Assembly: GCA_038881635.1 (NCBI GenBank)
Contig: JAVZPJ010000001.1
Span: 234,852 to 286,985, forward strand
Source of the DNA: Sulfolobales archaeon
GTDB taxonomy: Archaea; Thermoproteota; Thermoprotei_A; Sulfolobales; AG1
Direction: 5' to 3'
Length of the DNA: 52,134 bases
Both the position numbers and the translations under genes were made by a program. The notes beneath the pieces were generated by a model that was not told the origin of the DNA, ran no database searches, and saw only the letters and a program-made list of their open reading frames with translations. The number at the start of each line of letters is the position of its first letter. The first letter of the stretch is position 1. Below, piece by piece: positions 43,794-52,134 of this stretch.

Positions 43794-45197
43794 TCAACTC
43801 GAAAAAGTGTTGGTTCTATACTTAGGATGATACTTCTTTATATTGCTTTCTTTAATATTAGTGAGCTCAGATTCAGGAAGTATAGAGAGAACATCCCATG
43901 CTATGTCTAGAGTTTCCTCAATACTTCTATTCTCGTAGAAACCTTGTGAGAGAAATCTTCTTTCGAAAGCTTCTGCAAATCTTAGATACCTTCTATCAGT
44001 CTCGCTCAAGCTCTCCTCGCCAACTATAACAACAAGACTTCTCAGCTCCTGAGCTCTTGCATAAGCTGCATATAGTTGATCCTTAACTTCCGAATGATCT
44101 TCTCTAGTCTTCCCAGGACCTATACCTTCTTTCATAAGTCTTGATAGACTCATGAGAACATTTATAGGCGGGTATATACCTCTGTTGTAAAGTCCTCTAT
44201 CAAGCACGATCTGACCTTCAGTTATATAACCTGTAAGATCTGGGATGGGGTGTGTGATGTCGTCGGCAGGCATTGTAAGTATAGGCATCTGAGTTATAGA
44301 TCCTTTCTTACCGTGAACTCTTCCAGCTCTCTCATATATAGATGCAAGATCTGAGTACATATAACCTGGGTAGCCTTGCCTACCTGGAACCTCCTCTCTC
44401 GCAGAGCTTATCTCTCGAAGAGATTCACAATAGTTGCTCATATCATTTAATATGACTAGCACGTGCATATCTCTTTCGAAGGCTAGATACTCAGCCAGCG
44501 TGAGAGCTACTCTAGGCGTTATAAGTCTTATCATCGCAGGCTCATTGGCTAGATTGATAAACATAGCAGTCTTCTTAATGGCGCCTGTCTCTTCGAAGAA
44601 CCTCCTAAAGAAGAGAGCTTCATCATATTTAACACCTATAGCAGCGAATACTACTGCGAATTCTTCTCCCTCTCTTCTCACAGTAGCCTGTCTAGCTATC
44701 TGTGCTGCTAGAGTGTTATGAGGAAGCCCTCCTCCACTAAATATAGGAAGCTTCTGACCTCTCACCAACGTATTCATACCGTCTATTGCTGATACTCCTG
44801 TTTGTATGAAGTCTTCTGGATAAGCTCTCGCAGATGGATTTAAAGGTTCACCGTTTACATCTCTTCTATCCTCAGCTATAATCTCAGGACCTCCATCAAT
44901 AGGTCTGCCTAATCCATCGAAGATTCTTCCAAGCATTTCTTCAGAGACAGGCATCTCCATTGTTTTTCCTAGAAATCTAACTCTAGTACCTCTAGGACTG
45001 ATCCCCATAGTACCTTCGAAAACCTGGATAACGGCGTATCCTAAACCAACTTCTAGAACTCTTCCACTGCGTTTCTCGCCATTAGGCAGCTCTATAGAGA
45101 CTAACTCATCGTATGCTACATCTGTTGTTTTCTCTACTATTAGTAGGGGTCCTCTTATCTCTCTTATAGTCTCATATTCTCTCAGCACATGTGTCAT
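43794..45197 (-). CDS. atpB: A-type ATP synthase subunit B (regulatory, non-catalytic)
   Basis: Subunit B has the family nucleotide-fold motifs [15 protein letters not shown] at the degenerate P-loop (GGGLPHNTL) and [48 protein letters not shown]. The [15 protein letters not shown] motif and C-terminal [20 protein letters not shown] are typical. Length is 467 aa. The ATG overlaps the atpA stop codon (ATGA), so translation is coupled. Confidence 0.97.
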   Translation of the reverse strand: MTHVLREYETIREIRGPLLIVEKTTDVAYDELVSIELPNGEKRSGRVLEVGLGYAVIQVFEGTMGISPRGTRVRFLGKTMEMPVSEEMLGRIFDGLGRPIDGGPEIIAEDRRDVNGEPLNPSARAYPEDFIQTGVSAIDGMNTLVRGQKLPIFSGGGLPHNTLAAQIARQATVRREGEEFAVVFAAIGVKYDEALFFRRFFEETGAIKKTAMFINLANEPAMIRLITPRVALTLAEYLAFERDMHVLVILNDMSNYCESLREISSAREEVPGRQGYPGYMYSDLASIYERAGRVHGKKGSITQMPILTMPADDITHPIPDLTGYITEGQIVLDRGLYNRGIYPPINVLMSLSRLMKEGIGPGKTREDHSEVKDQLYAAYARAQELRSLVVIVGEESLSETDRRYLRFAEAFERRFLSQGFYENRSIEETLDIAWDVLSILPESELTNIKESNIKKYHPKYRTNTFSS

Positions 45198-48100
45198 CTA
45201 GATGCACCTCTCAATTCTTCAAATGCTTTCAAAAGTCTTCTCTCTAGTTCGTCTAGCTTGTCAAGTCTCTCATTTTCTACGGTGAATCTAGCCTTCACCA
45301 TCTCAGTAATAATACTCTGAATCTTATCCTTTATAGATCTCACACTATAGCCCGATTCTACAAGAGCTTTCGCGTTCTCGTAGAATACTATGAGGAGCTT
45401 CATAAGTTTAAATTGTTTAGCAGGGCTGGAGAAAGCATCTATAGGATCGTATGCGTTTTGCCTTAGAAAACCATCTTTAATCATTCTAGCAACCTCAACT
45501 ATAAGCTTATCTGATTCAGGAAGATTCTCAGAACCTACTAGTCTTATGACCTCGCGTAACTCATTCTCTCTTAGCAAGATATTCATAATCTGATCTCTAA
45601 TAGATCTCCATGAAGGATCTACCTCTTTAGCCCACCATTCGCTGACAAGATCCGTGTATGCCGAATAGCTTGTGATCCAGTTAATAGCTGGATAATGTCT
45701 TGAGTATGCTAGAGAAGCATCTAAAGCCCAGAAAACCCTTATAAATCTTCTTGTATGGGTTGTCACAGGCTCTGTAAAATCTCCACCAGGTGGAGATACA
45801 GCACCTATTATTGTTACAGAACCCGTTCTCTCAGGTCTTCCAAGAGCTATCACTCTCCCAGCTCTCTCGTAGAACTCTGCAATCCTACTCTGCAGATAGC
45901 TTGGATAGCCTTCTTCCGCGGGCATTTCTTCTAATCTTCCAGAGATCTCTCTCAATGCCTCAGCCCATCTACTAGTCGAATCTGCTACTAGAAGAACATC
46001 GTATCCTAGATCTCTATAGTACTCTCCTATGGTCACGCCAACATATATGCTAGCTTCACGAGCTGATACAGGCATGTTGCTCGTGTTTGCTATGAGGATT
46101 GTTCTCTCCATAAGAGGTCTTCCTGTCCATGGATCTTTTGTTTGCGGGAATCTTTCAAGTACCTCAGTCATCTCATTACCTCTCTCTCCACATCCTATAT
46201 AGATAACAACTCTTGCATCACTCCACATAGCTAGGCTATGAAGTGTCACGGTATTATGATATATTGATGGCATGAATCCTCCTACGAAATTATGTGTTCC
46301 TGGCACTGTTATGTCATATACAATCCAATCACCTTCTATAATCTCTATATCAACCACAGGATCTACGTCAACCACCTTGAATACTTCGGCGAGATTCTCG
46401 ATCTCTTTAGATTCCTCTTTTAAAACTCTCTTAAGCAAGAGAACCTGCTCTCCTTCGTTTGCAGACGCAACATACGTAGCTATATTATCTGATCTCTCTG
46501 TTATTCTTAGGAATACTTCCTCGGGTATGGAAAGATATTTAAGAGGTATTTTTCTGGTGATCTCGTTTTTAAATTCTTCAATTTCTGATCTTAGGATTCC
46601 TACATATTTGTCATACGATAAAACTCCTCTACTAAGAGGATCTTTCGAAAGAATCTTTTCAGAGAAGAGTATTAGATCATATGGTTTCTCAATTACTATA
46701 AGATAGATCTTTTTCTCAGGATCTTGAATTATCTCCTCGAATCTATAACCTATACCTATCCTAGTGAGAATATATGAGAGTCTATCTCTAGAAGTCTTAG
46801 AAAAGCTCATTAAATAGATCCTGCTATTCCTATAGTACCCTAGCACTCTGAAGTATCCTGCCAGGAAGTATTCGAGAGCGTTGTCACTGGATCTCATTAT
46901 TATAGATGGTATCTTTCTTTTACTTATCTCATTAGCTGTAATCCCTATTCTATTCATGAGATCTATGAGAACTCTAGAACTAATGTTAATCATCATGATC
47001 CTCCTACCTAAATGATCTTTAAGCTTACTAGCACTGATCCATCTTATACTCCTAGGTCTTGGATCGAATACTCTATCTATGAGATCTAGTAGAGATCTTT
47101 GATCCAATAGATCTGCAGGTAGCTGTATGCTTAAAACATCCTTACCCTCTATACTTCTAATAATACCACCGGCAGCTATCAAGCCTAATACGTATGCAAA
47201 ATCTCCCTCGATCTCTTTAGGTATCGAGATATTATGTCTATCGCCTTTACGAGAGATTTTCTCAGGATGAGGTGGTTTCAATCTCGCCATCTTATATACC
47301 TTCTCAACAACATGTAGCGGGGGATTTAGAAATCCCTCCACCATAAGTAGGAATCTTCTAGGATCTACACCTATCTCTAGTGCTATCTGAGTTAGCGTGA
47401 GATTTCTCTCTCTAGAAATCTTCTGAGCTAGTCTAGAAAACTCTTCCACGATCTTACGATCCCTCACAACAGCTTCTGGAATATACTTGTAGAGATTCAA
47501 GCTAGCCCTAGTTTCTAGAGTTATCTTCCGAGGCACTGTAATTAGATCACCTTTTCTGATGCTTATAGCTGGAACCTCTACGAAGCCTTTCTCGGGATCG
47601 AATACTAGTAGTTTATGAGCTGGGGTAACCTCGAATACTCTTCCTCTACCCGTTCTAATTCTCACAATTCTATCACTTCTACCTCTATACACGTGACTTA
47701 CAGGCATTCTAACGAAATTTCTTCCATTAAAACTATACACAGAGATCTCTTGCTGATAAACCTCGTAGATCTCTTCATCAACACTTGTATCAGGATCTCC
47801 TCCCTTTACCCTTTTAAATATTCTCTCTATAGGAACAAGTCTTCCACTCCCCAGAAGCACAGGAGTTCCTGGAAGCAGGCATTTACCGGTTCCAAAAGCA
47901 CCTGGAATAGCTCCTGTTCCTCCTTTTGCTATTGGAAATAGAGTATCTATTATCCTCATGCCAGTGATCAGAGGTAGTACAGGATCTAACTTAGTTTTAT
48001 AAGGTCTCGAAACTCTTGCAGGCCATCTTGTGAGCATTCTGACACTATATTTTTCTCCATCCCTCTCTAGAAAGGCTATGGGTTCCTCCACGCTATAGCT

Positions 48101-48607
48101 GCCCTCGGGATTTAGCTCTATTAGTCTACCTCTCATATTAGGGGGTATTATTATAGGATGCTTGATTAAGGGTGTCTCATCTACGTATCCTATTACATCT
48201 CCGGGTTCTAAAAACTCTCCTACCCTTAAATCCTCCTTAGGAATGAACTTGTACTTGACATCCCTAGGTAGAGAAGGAAGTTTCACACCTCTTTTCACGA
48301 AAATAGATCCTGTCTTTTCAATGATTCTTGAAAGAGGTCTCTGAACTCCGTCAAAGATCTGACCTATAAGACCGGGACCTAGCTCTACAGACAGAGGAGA
48401 TCCTGTAGCGTATACAGGATCTCCAGGTCTGAGTCCTGATGTGGATTCGTATACCTGTATATAAGATCTATCTCCACTAATTCTTATGATCTCTCCAATT
48501 AATCTTGATTCGCCTACTTCTGCAACCTCATACATCTGAGGTGATGGTATGCCTTCTGCAACTACCAAGCTACCGCTAACTCTTATAATTCTGCCGATCC
48601 TCTCCAT
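45194..48607 (-). CDS. atpA: A-type ATP synthase catalytic subunit A, interrupted by an intein
   Basis: The reading frame is 1137 codons. After removal of a 543-residue intein, 594 residues remain, the normal size of subunit A. N-extein residues 1-242 end in the P-loop GAFGTGK; C-extein residues resume with [12 protein letters not shown] and continue through [53 protein letters not shown] and [12 protein letters not shown], all catalytic motifs of this subunit. The intein thus cuts the ATP-binding loop between Lys and Thr, so splicing is needed for function. The stop overlaps the start of atpB. Confidence 0.97.
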   Translation of the reverse strand: MERIGRIIRVSGSLVVAEGIPSPQMYEVAEVGESRLIGEIIRISGDRSYIQVYESTSGLRPGDPVYATGSPLSVELGPGLIGQIFDGVQRPLSRIIEKTGSIFVKRGVKLPSLPRDVKYKFIPKEDLRVGEFLEPGDVIGYVDETPLIKHPIIIPPNMRGRLIELNPEGSYSVEEPIAFLERDGEKYSVRMLTRWPARVSRPYKTKLDPVLPLITGMRIIDTLFPIAKGGTGAIPGAFGTGKCLLPGTPVLLGSGRLVPIERIFKRVKGGDPDTSVDEEIYEVYQQEISVYSFNGRNFVRMPVSHVYRGRSDRIVRIRTGRGRVFEVTPAHKLLVFDPEKGFVEVPAISIRKGDLITVPRKITLETRASLNLYKYIPEAVVRDRKIVEEFSRLAQKISRERNLTLTQIALEIGVDPRRFLLMVEGFLNPPLHVVEKVYKMARLKPPHPEKISRKGDRHNISIPKEIEGDFAYVLGLIAAGGIIRSIEGKDVLSIQLPADLLDQRSLLDLIDRVFDPRPRSIRWISASKLKDHLGRRIMMINISSRVLIDLMNRIGITANEISKRKIPSIIMRSSDNALEYFLAGYFRVLGYYRNSRIYLMSFSKTSRDRLSYILTRIGIGYRFEEIIQDPEKKIYLIVIEKPYDLILFSEKILSKDPLSRGVLSYDKYVGILRSEIEEFKNEITRKIPLKYLSIPEEVFLRITERSDNIATYVASANEGEQVLLLKRVLKEESKEIENLAEVFKVVDVDPVVDIEIIEGDWIVYDITVPGTHNFVGGFMPSIYHNTVTLHSLAMWSDARVVIYIGCGERGNEMTEVLERFPQTKDPWTGRPLMERTILIANTSNMPVSAREASIYVGVTIGEYYRDLGYDVLLVADSTSRWAEALREISGRLEEMPAEEGYPSYLQSRIAEFYERAGRVIALGRPERTGSVTIIGAVSPPGGDFTEPVTTHTRRFIRVFWALDASLAYSRHYPAINWITSYSAYTDLVSEWWAKEVDPSWRSIRDQIMNILLRENELREVIRLVGSENLPESDKLIVEVARMIKDGFLRQNAYDPIDAFSSPAKQFKLMKLLIVFYENAKALVESGYSVRSIKDKIQSIITEMVKARFTVENERLDKLDELERRLLKAFEELRGASR
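46253..47881 (-). mobile_element. Intein in AtpA (543 residues) with degenerate LAGLIDADG endonuclease
   Basis: The intein begins with Cys1 ([10 protein letters not shown]), has block B TPAH at residues 86-89, and ends with block F ([17 protein letters not shown], from about 519) and YHN, i.e. penultimate His542 and Asn543, followed by Thr as the +1 residue. All residues needed for splicing are there. The central part holds a helix-turn-helix-like DNA-recognition segment (about 150-190) and two LAGLIDADG-like helices at 231-239 (VLGLIAAGG) and 340-348 (LAGYFRVLG). Both lack their acidic residue, so DNA cleavage should be lost. Confidence 0.93.
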
Positions 48608-48610
48608 AAG

Positions 48611-49249
48611 CTACTCAGCTCCAAAAAGGGTTTTGCTAATAACTATTTTAAGTTCTTGCTCTACAGAGTCTATGAGAGTATCAATATCATATCTATATAC
48701 GATCTCTCTGCCAGCACTATAAGTTCTAAAACCTTTTCTGATATCATTAGAAGCTTTCACATCTATATTATATCTCTTTATCAGATTTTCCTCTCCAAGT
48801 ATTTCACTGATCAGCTCAACCCCTACAGGATCTGTTTCTATGATAATACTCTCTTTCTCTCTAAACTCTCTTAGAACGCTTACCAAGTATATTCTTAGAA
48901 ATTTTTTATATAGATTCTTGTCCTGATTGAAAAGATTTATTATATCCTCTCTAGCTCTTCTATAGAGGCTCTCAATAGCTTTGCTTCTACTCTCTCCAAT
49001 ATTATTTTTGAGCTCTATTTCAAGTTTTGATCTCTTGCTCTCGATATCATACTCTATGCTTCTCAATCTCTCCTCGAAATCTCTTCTTATATCTGATGAG
49101 ATTCTTTTAATTCTTTCAGTGAATATTTTCTTCAGATCTTTCTCTAAGCTTTCGTATTTTTCTTCGATTCTCTTAACAGCTTTATCGATGGTGTACTCTA
49201 TGACTTTAGAAAGATCTCCATACAACTCCCATTTAGACACAAGGATCAC
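48611..49249 (-). CDS. atpE: A-type ATP synthase subunit E (peripheral stalk)
   Basis: Residues 1-100 are a long charged helix (YTIDKAVKRIEEKYESLEKDLKKIF), and the C-terminal half is an alpha/beta domain with IETDPVGVELISEILGEE, the usual architecture of subunit E. The GTG at 49249 is the first start; a GTG at 49240, giving SKWELYGDLS, has GGTGATC before it and is probably the true one. It overlaps atpF by four bases and precedes atpA by three. Confidence 0.88.
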   Translation of the reverse strand: MILVSKWELYGDLSKVIEYTIDKAVKRIEEKYESLEKDLKKIFTERIKRISSDIRRDFEERLRSIEYDIESKRSKLEIELKNNIGESRSKAIESLYRRAREDIINLFNQDKNLYKKFLRIYLVSVLREFREKESIIIETDPVGVELISEILGEENLIKRYNIDVKASNDIRKGFRTYSAGREIVYRYDIDTLIDSVEQELKIVISKTLFGAE

Positions 49250-49575
49250 CCTATTCCTAATGCTTTTCTTAGAACAGCTGATGCATCATACTCCTCGGTC
49301 TCACTCCATCTACTAGGGATCACTGTTATTATAGGCCATTTCTTGGTCATAGAAACCCTCTCAATATAATCTTTTATTAGATCTGCGAGATCCTTAGTTA
49401 TGTATATTATAGCATAATCTCCTGAATCTATATAAGCTTGAACGATCTCTCTAATTCTCTTAGGATCTCTATCATCGACTACAATACCTTTAATACCTAT
49501 TAGATTAAACATATTCACAGTATATCTATCTCCTATCACTAGCACTTTTCCTCTCTCCATAACTTCAGACTCCAC
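49246..49575 (-). CDS. atpF: A-type ATP synthase subunit F
   Basis: The central-stalk regulatory subunit. The strand-turn KVLVIGDRYTVNMFNLIGIKGIVVDD, IIYITKDLADLI and WPIITVIPS-like segments with a C-terminal helix (DASAVLRKALG) match the family, 109 aa. It is the first gene of the operon F-E-A-B-D-(H-like)-K. GTG at 49575 or ATG at 49560 (with GGAG nine bases upstream) may be the start. The TATA-like AATTTTAAT of the operon lies about 25 bases upstream. Confidence 0.92.
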   Translation of the reverse strand: MESEVMERGKVLVIGDRYTVNMFNLIGIKGIVVDDRDPKRIREIVQAYIDSGDYAIIYITKDLADLIKDYIERVSMTKKWPIITVIPSRWSETEEYDASAVLRKALGIG

Positions 49576-49646
49576 GGTATTATTAGTATGTCCAGATTAA
49601 AATTCTTATAGATCACTAAGAATCATATAAAGCATGAGAGATCCAG

Positions 49647-49695
49647 GCCTAAACTTTATTAGGCTTTCATCAAATATATACCAACATGTTGATAT
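49647..49695 (+). promoter_or_regulatory. Two inverted repeats over the pyrG promoter and leader
   Basis: GCCTAA (49647-49652) and TTAGGC (49659-49664) form a perfect 6-base inverted repeat around ACTTTA, within a TATA-like AAACTTTATTA. A second repeat, ATAcCAACATGTTGaTAT (49678-49695, with one mismatched pair), lies between it and the ATG at 49699. The first spans the presumed TATA box; the second falls in the leader. They may be operator sites for pyrG. Confidence 0.4.
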
Positions 49696-49698
49696 GAT

Positions 49699-51294
49699 AT
49701 GAGTAAGTATATATTCATCACAGGCGGTGTTCTGAGTAGTCTTGGAAAGGGTGTTCTCACAGCCTCGGTATCTCATCTTCTCTCGAGAATGGGTTATAAT
49801 GTTACGGCTGTGAAGATAGATCCTTATCTTAACGTTGATGCAGGAACTATGAATCCCTATGCACATGGAGAAGTTTTCGTAACTGAGGATGGTGGTGAAA
49901 CAGATCTGGATCTAGGACATTACGAAAGATTCCTGGGAAGATCTCTTTCCAAAGATAATAACATAACAGCCGGCAAGATATATCAGTCTATAATTGAGAA
50001 AGAAAGACGAGGAGACTATCTAGGTGAGACAGTTCAGATAATACCTCACGTGACCAACGAGATTAAAGAAAAGATCAGAGAGATCGGGAGGAGTCAGGGA
50101 AGCGATATAGTAGTTATAGAAGTAGGTGGTACTGTAGGAGATATAGAAGGACTTCCATTCCTTGAAGCTGCTAGACAGATGAGACTAGATGAAGGTGTTT
50201 CAAACACTCTATATATACATGTAGCTCTAACACCTTATCATAGAGTCGTAGGAGAGGTCAAGACAAAACCTCTTCAGCATTCTGTTCAAGAGCTTAGAAG
50301 GATCGGTATTCAACCAGATGTTATTATAGTTAGAAGCGAGTATCCTATAGACACGAGTATTATAAAGAAGATCTCGCTCTTCACAAATGTACCTCCAGAC
50401 TATATTTTTAACGATTATGATCTCTCAACAGTATACGAACTACCGTTAATACTCTACTCACAAGGATTTCTAAGAAAGATATCAGAGAAACTAGCTCTAG
50501 AATATAGAGAACCTCAACTTGATGACTGGATATCTTTCGTAGAGAGAATTAAGAATCCTAAGAAGAAAATTAGTATCTACATGATAGGTAAGTATACCAA
50601 GGTCAGAGATAGCTATGTAAGCATTATAGAGGCTTTAAAACATGCTTCTGCAGAGTATATGGTAGAACCAGATATCAAATGGATCGAGGCAACAGATCTG
50701 GAGAGTGGGAAGATCCAGTTCGAATACAATGAAAAAGCAGGATACCTAATACTCCCAGGATTCGGTAGGAGAGGTGCTGAAGGTAAGATAAAAGCTCTGA
50801 AGATCATTAGAGAGAATGAAGGTATAGCTCTAGGTATATGCTTCGGGCTTCAGCTAATGGCTGTTGAAATAGCCAGAAACATGGCTGGCCTTGATAAAGC
50901 TAACTCAACGGAAATAGATCCTTCAACACCTCATCCAATAGTAGATCTTCTTGAGGAGCAGAAGAGGATAGATAGACTTGGAGGAACTATGAGACTTGGT
51001 GCCAGCCTCAGTAGACTTGTTAAAGGTAGCAAGGTGTATGAGTTATATGGCTCCGAGATCATATATGAAAGACATAGACATAGATATGAGATAAACCCAC
51101 GCTATCTAGATCATCTTGAGAAGAACGGGTTCGTGGTTTCAGGCTATAATGAGAGAGGATATGTAGATTTTATGGAGATGAAAGACTATAGATTCTTCAT
51201 AGGAACCCAGGCACATCCAGAGTTCAAGAGCAGACCTCTCAACCCCTCACCATTATTCCTAGGTTTTGTGAGAGAGATCTTTAGAATAACCTAA
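49699..51294 (+). CDS. pyrG: CTP synthase
   Basis: CTP synthase converts UTP and glutamine to CTP. The synthetase domain starts with KYIFITGGVLSSLGKGVLTASVSHLL and has KIDPYLNVDAGTMNPYAHGEVFVTEDGGETDLDLGHYERFL. The glutaminase domain contains the nucleophile in ALGICFGLQLM and the His-x-Glu pair in GTQAHPEFKSRP. Length is 531 aa, complete. The gene is divergent to the ATP synthase operon; 123 bases separate their starts and hold both promoters. Confidence 0.98.
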   Translation: MSKYIFITGGVLSSLGKGVLTASVSHLLSRMGYNVTAVKIDPYLNVDAGTMNPYAHGEVFVTEDGGETDLDLGHYERFLGRSLSKDNNITAGKIYQSIIEKERRGDYLGETVQIIPHVTNEIKEKIREIGRSQGSDIVVIEVGGTVGDIEGLPFLEAARQMRLDEGVSNTLYIHVALTPYHRVVGEVKTKPLQHSVQELRRIGIQPDVIIVRSEYPIDTSIIKKISLFTNVPPDYIFNDYDLSTVYELPLILYSQGFLRKISEKLALEYREPQLDDWISFVERIKNPKKKISIYMIGKYTKVRDSYVSIIEALKHASAEYMVEPDIKWIEATDLESGKIQFEYNEKAGYLILPGFGRRGAEGKIKALKIIRENEGIALGICFGLQLMAVEIARNMAGLDKANSTEIDPSTPHPIVDLLEEQKRIDRLGGTMRLGASLSRLVKGSKVYELYGSEIIYERHRHRYEINPRYLDHLEKNGFVVSGYNERGYVDFMEMKDYRFFIGTQAHPEFKSRPLNPSPLFLGFVREIFRIT

Positions 51295-51336
51295 TCTTAT
51301 ATATTTCTACGATGTCAAAACAATTAGTGGGTTTAA

Positions 51337-51999
51337 ATGCTCGGAAGAAGTGGTAGTCCGAAGATTCAAATAGCCTTAGATCTTATAGATAGAAATCTTC
51401 TCATTGAAATGGCTTTGTACGCCTATAGAAGAGGTGTTGATATCATTGAGATCGGAACACCAGCTATAAAGAGATTTGGCACGGGAATCATAGGCGAGAT
51501 TAGAAGAGCCATAGGCGATGATGGCTTCATACTAGCAGATATGAAGATCGCTGACACCTCAAGACTTGAGATAGGATTAGCAGCTGATGAGGGTGCTGAT
51601 GCCGTCACAATCATGGGTGTAGCATATGATGAAGTTATCTCAGAGGCTGCTAAGTCTGGAAGAGATTATAACGTAGAGGTGTGGTGTGATCTAATATATG
51701 TGGAGAGGTATGTAGAGAGAGCTCTTAGAGTGAAAGAACTAGGTCTAGACACGGTAATACTTCACGTGGGAGTTGATATCCAGAGGAAGAGAGGAGTTAC
51801 AGCAGAGATTCTCGGAAGTGAGGTTGAGAAGATCTCTAGAGAAGGATTGCGAGTAGCTGTTGCAGGAGGATTAGATCCTGTCAAAGCAAGAGGTTTAATC
51901 TCTAGAGGAGCTTCTATAGTGATCATTGGAGGATGGATTACTCAAAGTGTTAATTGGAGAGAGAGAATTGATGAGGCCGTAAAGATTATCAAAGGCTAG
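51337..51999 (+). CDS. hps: 3-hexulose-6-phosphate synthase (OMP decarboxylase superfamily)
   Basis: The enzyme condenses formaldehyde with ribulose 5-phosphate; in archaea it is used in reverse to make ribulose phosphate for nucleotide synthesis. IQIALDLIDRNLLIEMA, IIEIGTPAIKRFG, the catalytic DMKIADTSRLEIGLAADEGADAVTIMG and VAVAGGLDPVKARGLISRGASIVIIGGWITQS are characteristic. At 220 aa it has normal length. The 6-phospho-3-hexuloisomerase gene that often follows is not identifiable in the last 120 bases. Confidence 0.92.
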   Translation: MLGRSGSPKIQIALDLIDRNLLIEMALYAYRRGVDIIEIGTPAIKRFGTGIIGEIRRAIGDDGFILADMKIADTSRLEIGLAADEGADAVTIMGVAYDEVISEAAKSGRDYNVEVWCDLIYVERYVERALRVKELGLDTVILHVGVDIQRKRGVTAEILGSEVEKISREGLRVAVAGGLDPVKARGLISRGASIVIIGGWITQSVNWRERIDEAVKIIKG

Positions 52000-52016
52000 C
52001 CAGGGTATGAAGCAAC

Positions 52017-52134
52017 ATGAATAGCATTGAAGCTGTGTGCGAGAACCTTTCTAGCAAAATTCGAGAGATATACCTGAGAAAATGCCTCAGATATGAAGAG
52101 TTAGATGTGGTAGACATAGAATCCTTATGTCGCG
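52017..52134 (+). CDS. 5' end of a gene cut by the window edge, unknown product
   Basis: From the ATG at 52017 an open frame runs to the end of the window (39 codons). It begins MNSIEAVCENLSSKIREIYL and is helical and Cys-containing, with no motif I can assign. It starts 17 bases after the hps stop and may be in its operon. A GGTATGAAG stretch precedes it. Confidence 0.45.
   Translation, partial: MNSIEAVCENLSSKIREIYLRKCLRYEELDVVDIESLCR

Noticed and set aside
45194-48607. Reading atpA as a gene fusion because of its 1137 codons
   Set aside because: The insert has complete intein splicing motifs and the two flanks join into a normal subunit A.

Overview
This 52 kb window comes from a hyperthermophilic crenarchaeote (Thermoproteota). 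The best fit is a Desulfurococcales-like lineage, but I cannot name the genus. The gene set is archaeal core: ribosomal proteins eL42 (L44e), eS27, uS15 and eS1, aIF2 alpha and beta, aIF5B, Nop10, NMD3, Elf1, FEN1, Alba, KEOPS Pcc1, GGGP synthase, an A-type ATP synthase, prolyl-tRNA synthetase and CTP synthase. DNA is AT-rich, arginine is mostly AGA/AGG, starts are often TTG or GTG, ribosome-binding sites look like GGAG or GGTG, TATA boxes lie about 30 nt upstream of tRNA genes, and three of four tRNA genes carry introns. I see no CRISPR array, insertion sequence, rRNA gene or prophage. The only recognisable mobile element is an intein.

Layout. 1-4 kb: cis-prenyltransferase, FEN1, glycine cleavage T and H proteins, and an intron-containing tRNA-Thr. 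4-7 kb: a TFIIB-like zinc-ribbon protein, a HerA/VirB4-class ATPase, a ribbon-helix-helix regulator and a small membrane-anchored protein. 7-10 kb: UbiX flavin prenyltransferase, then leftward genes for a Cys-rich protein, the tRNA-splicing endonuclease EndA and two small unknowns, ending at tRNA-Asp. 10-15 kb: a translation cluster (eL42, eS27, aIF2 alpha, Nop10 facing NMD3, DUF424, aIF2 beta) and a tRNA methylthiotransferase. 15-19 kb: a leftward set of membrane proteins, including an OPT-like transporter and an FtsX-like protein. 19-30 kb: a nitrilase-fold protein that has lost its catalytic residues, aconitase, DUF371, a peroxiredoxin, a frameshifted zinc-ribbon gene, a SWIM protein, Elf1, GGGP synthase, tRNA-Lys with an intron in the variable loop, DUF1028 and an aconitase-X large subunit. 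30-42 kb: tRNA-Phe (intron), aIF5B, uS15, a RecJ/Cdc45-like protein, Pcc1, ThiDN, Alba, an oxidoreductase, rhomboid protease, an aKMT-like methyltransferase, eS1, an SDR and ProS. 42-50 kb: the A-type ATP synthase genes (F, E, A, B, D, a small stalk-like protein, K), with a 543-residue intein splitting the P-loop of subunit A. 50-52 kb: CTP synthase, hexulose-phosphate synthase and a truncated gene.

How the genes work together. Several fit archaeal lipid synthesis: UbiX (supplies prenylated FMN), aconitase-X (phosphomevalonate dehydratase in the modified mevalonate pathway), GGGP synthase and cis-prenyltransferase. EndA is the enzyme expected to remove the three tRNA introns seen here. The observations I would look at first are the AtpA intein with two ruined LAGLIDADG motifs, the variable-loop intron of tRNA-Lys, the single-base frameshift in the zinc-ribbon gene, the catalytically dead nitrilase-fold protein behind a dyad-flanked TATA box, and the TFB-like factor next to a HerA-class ATPase.
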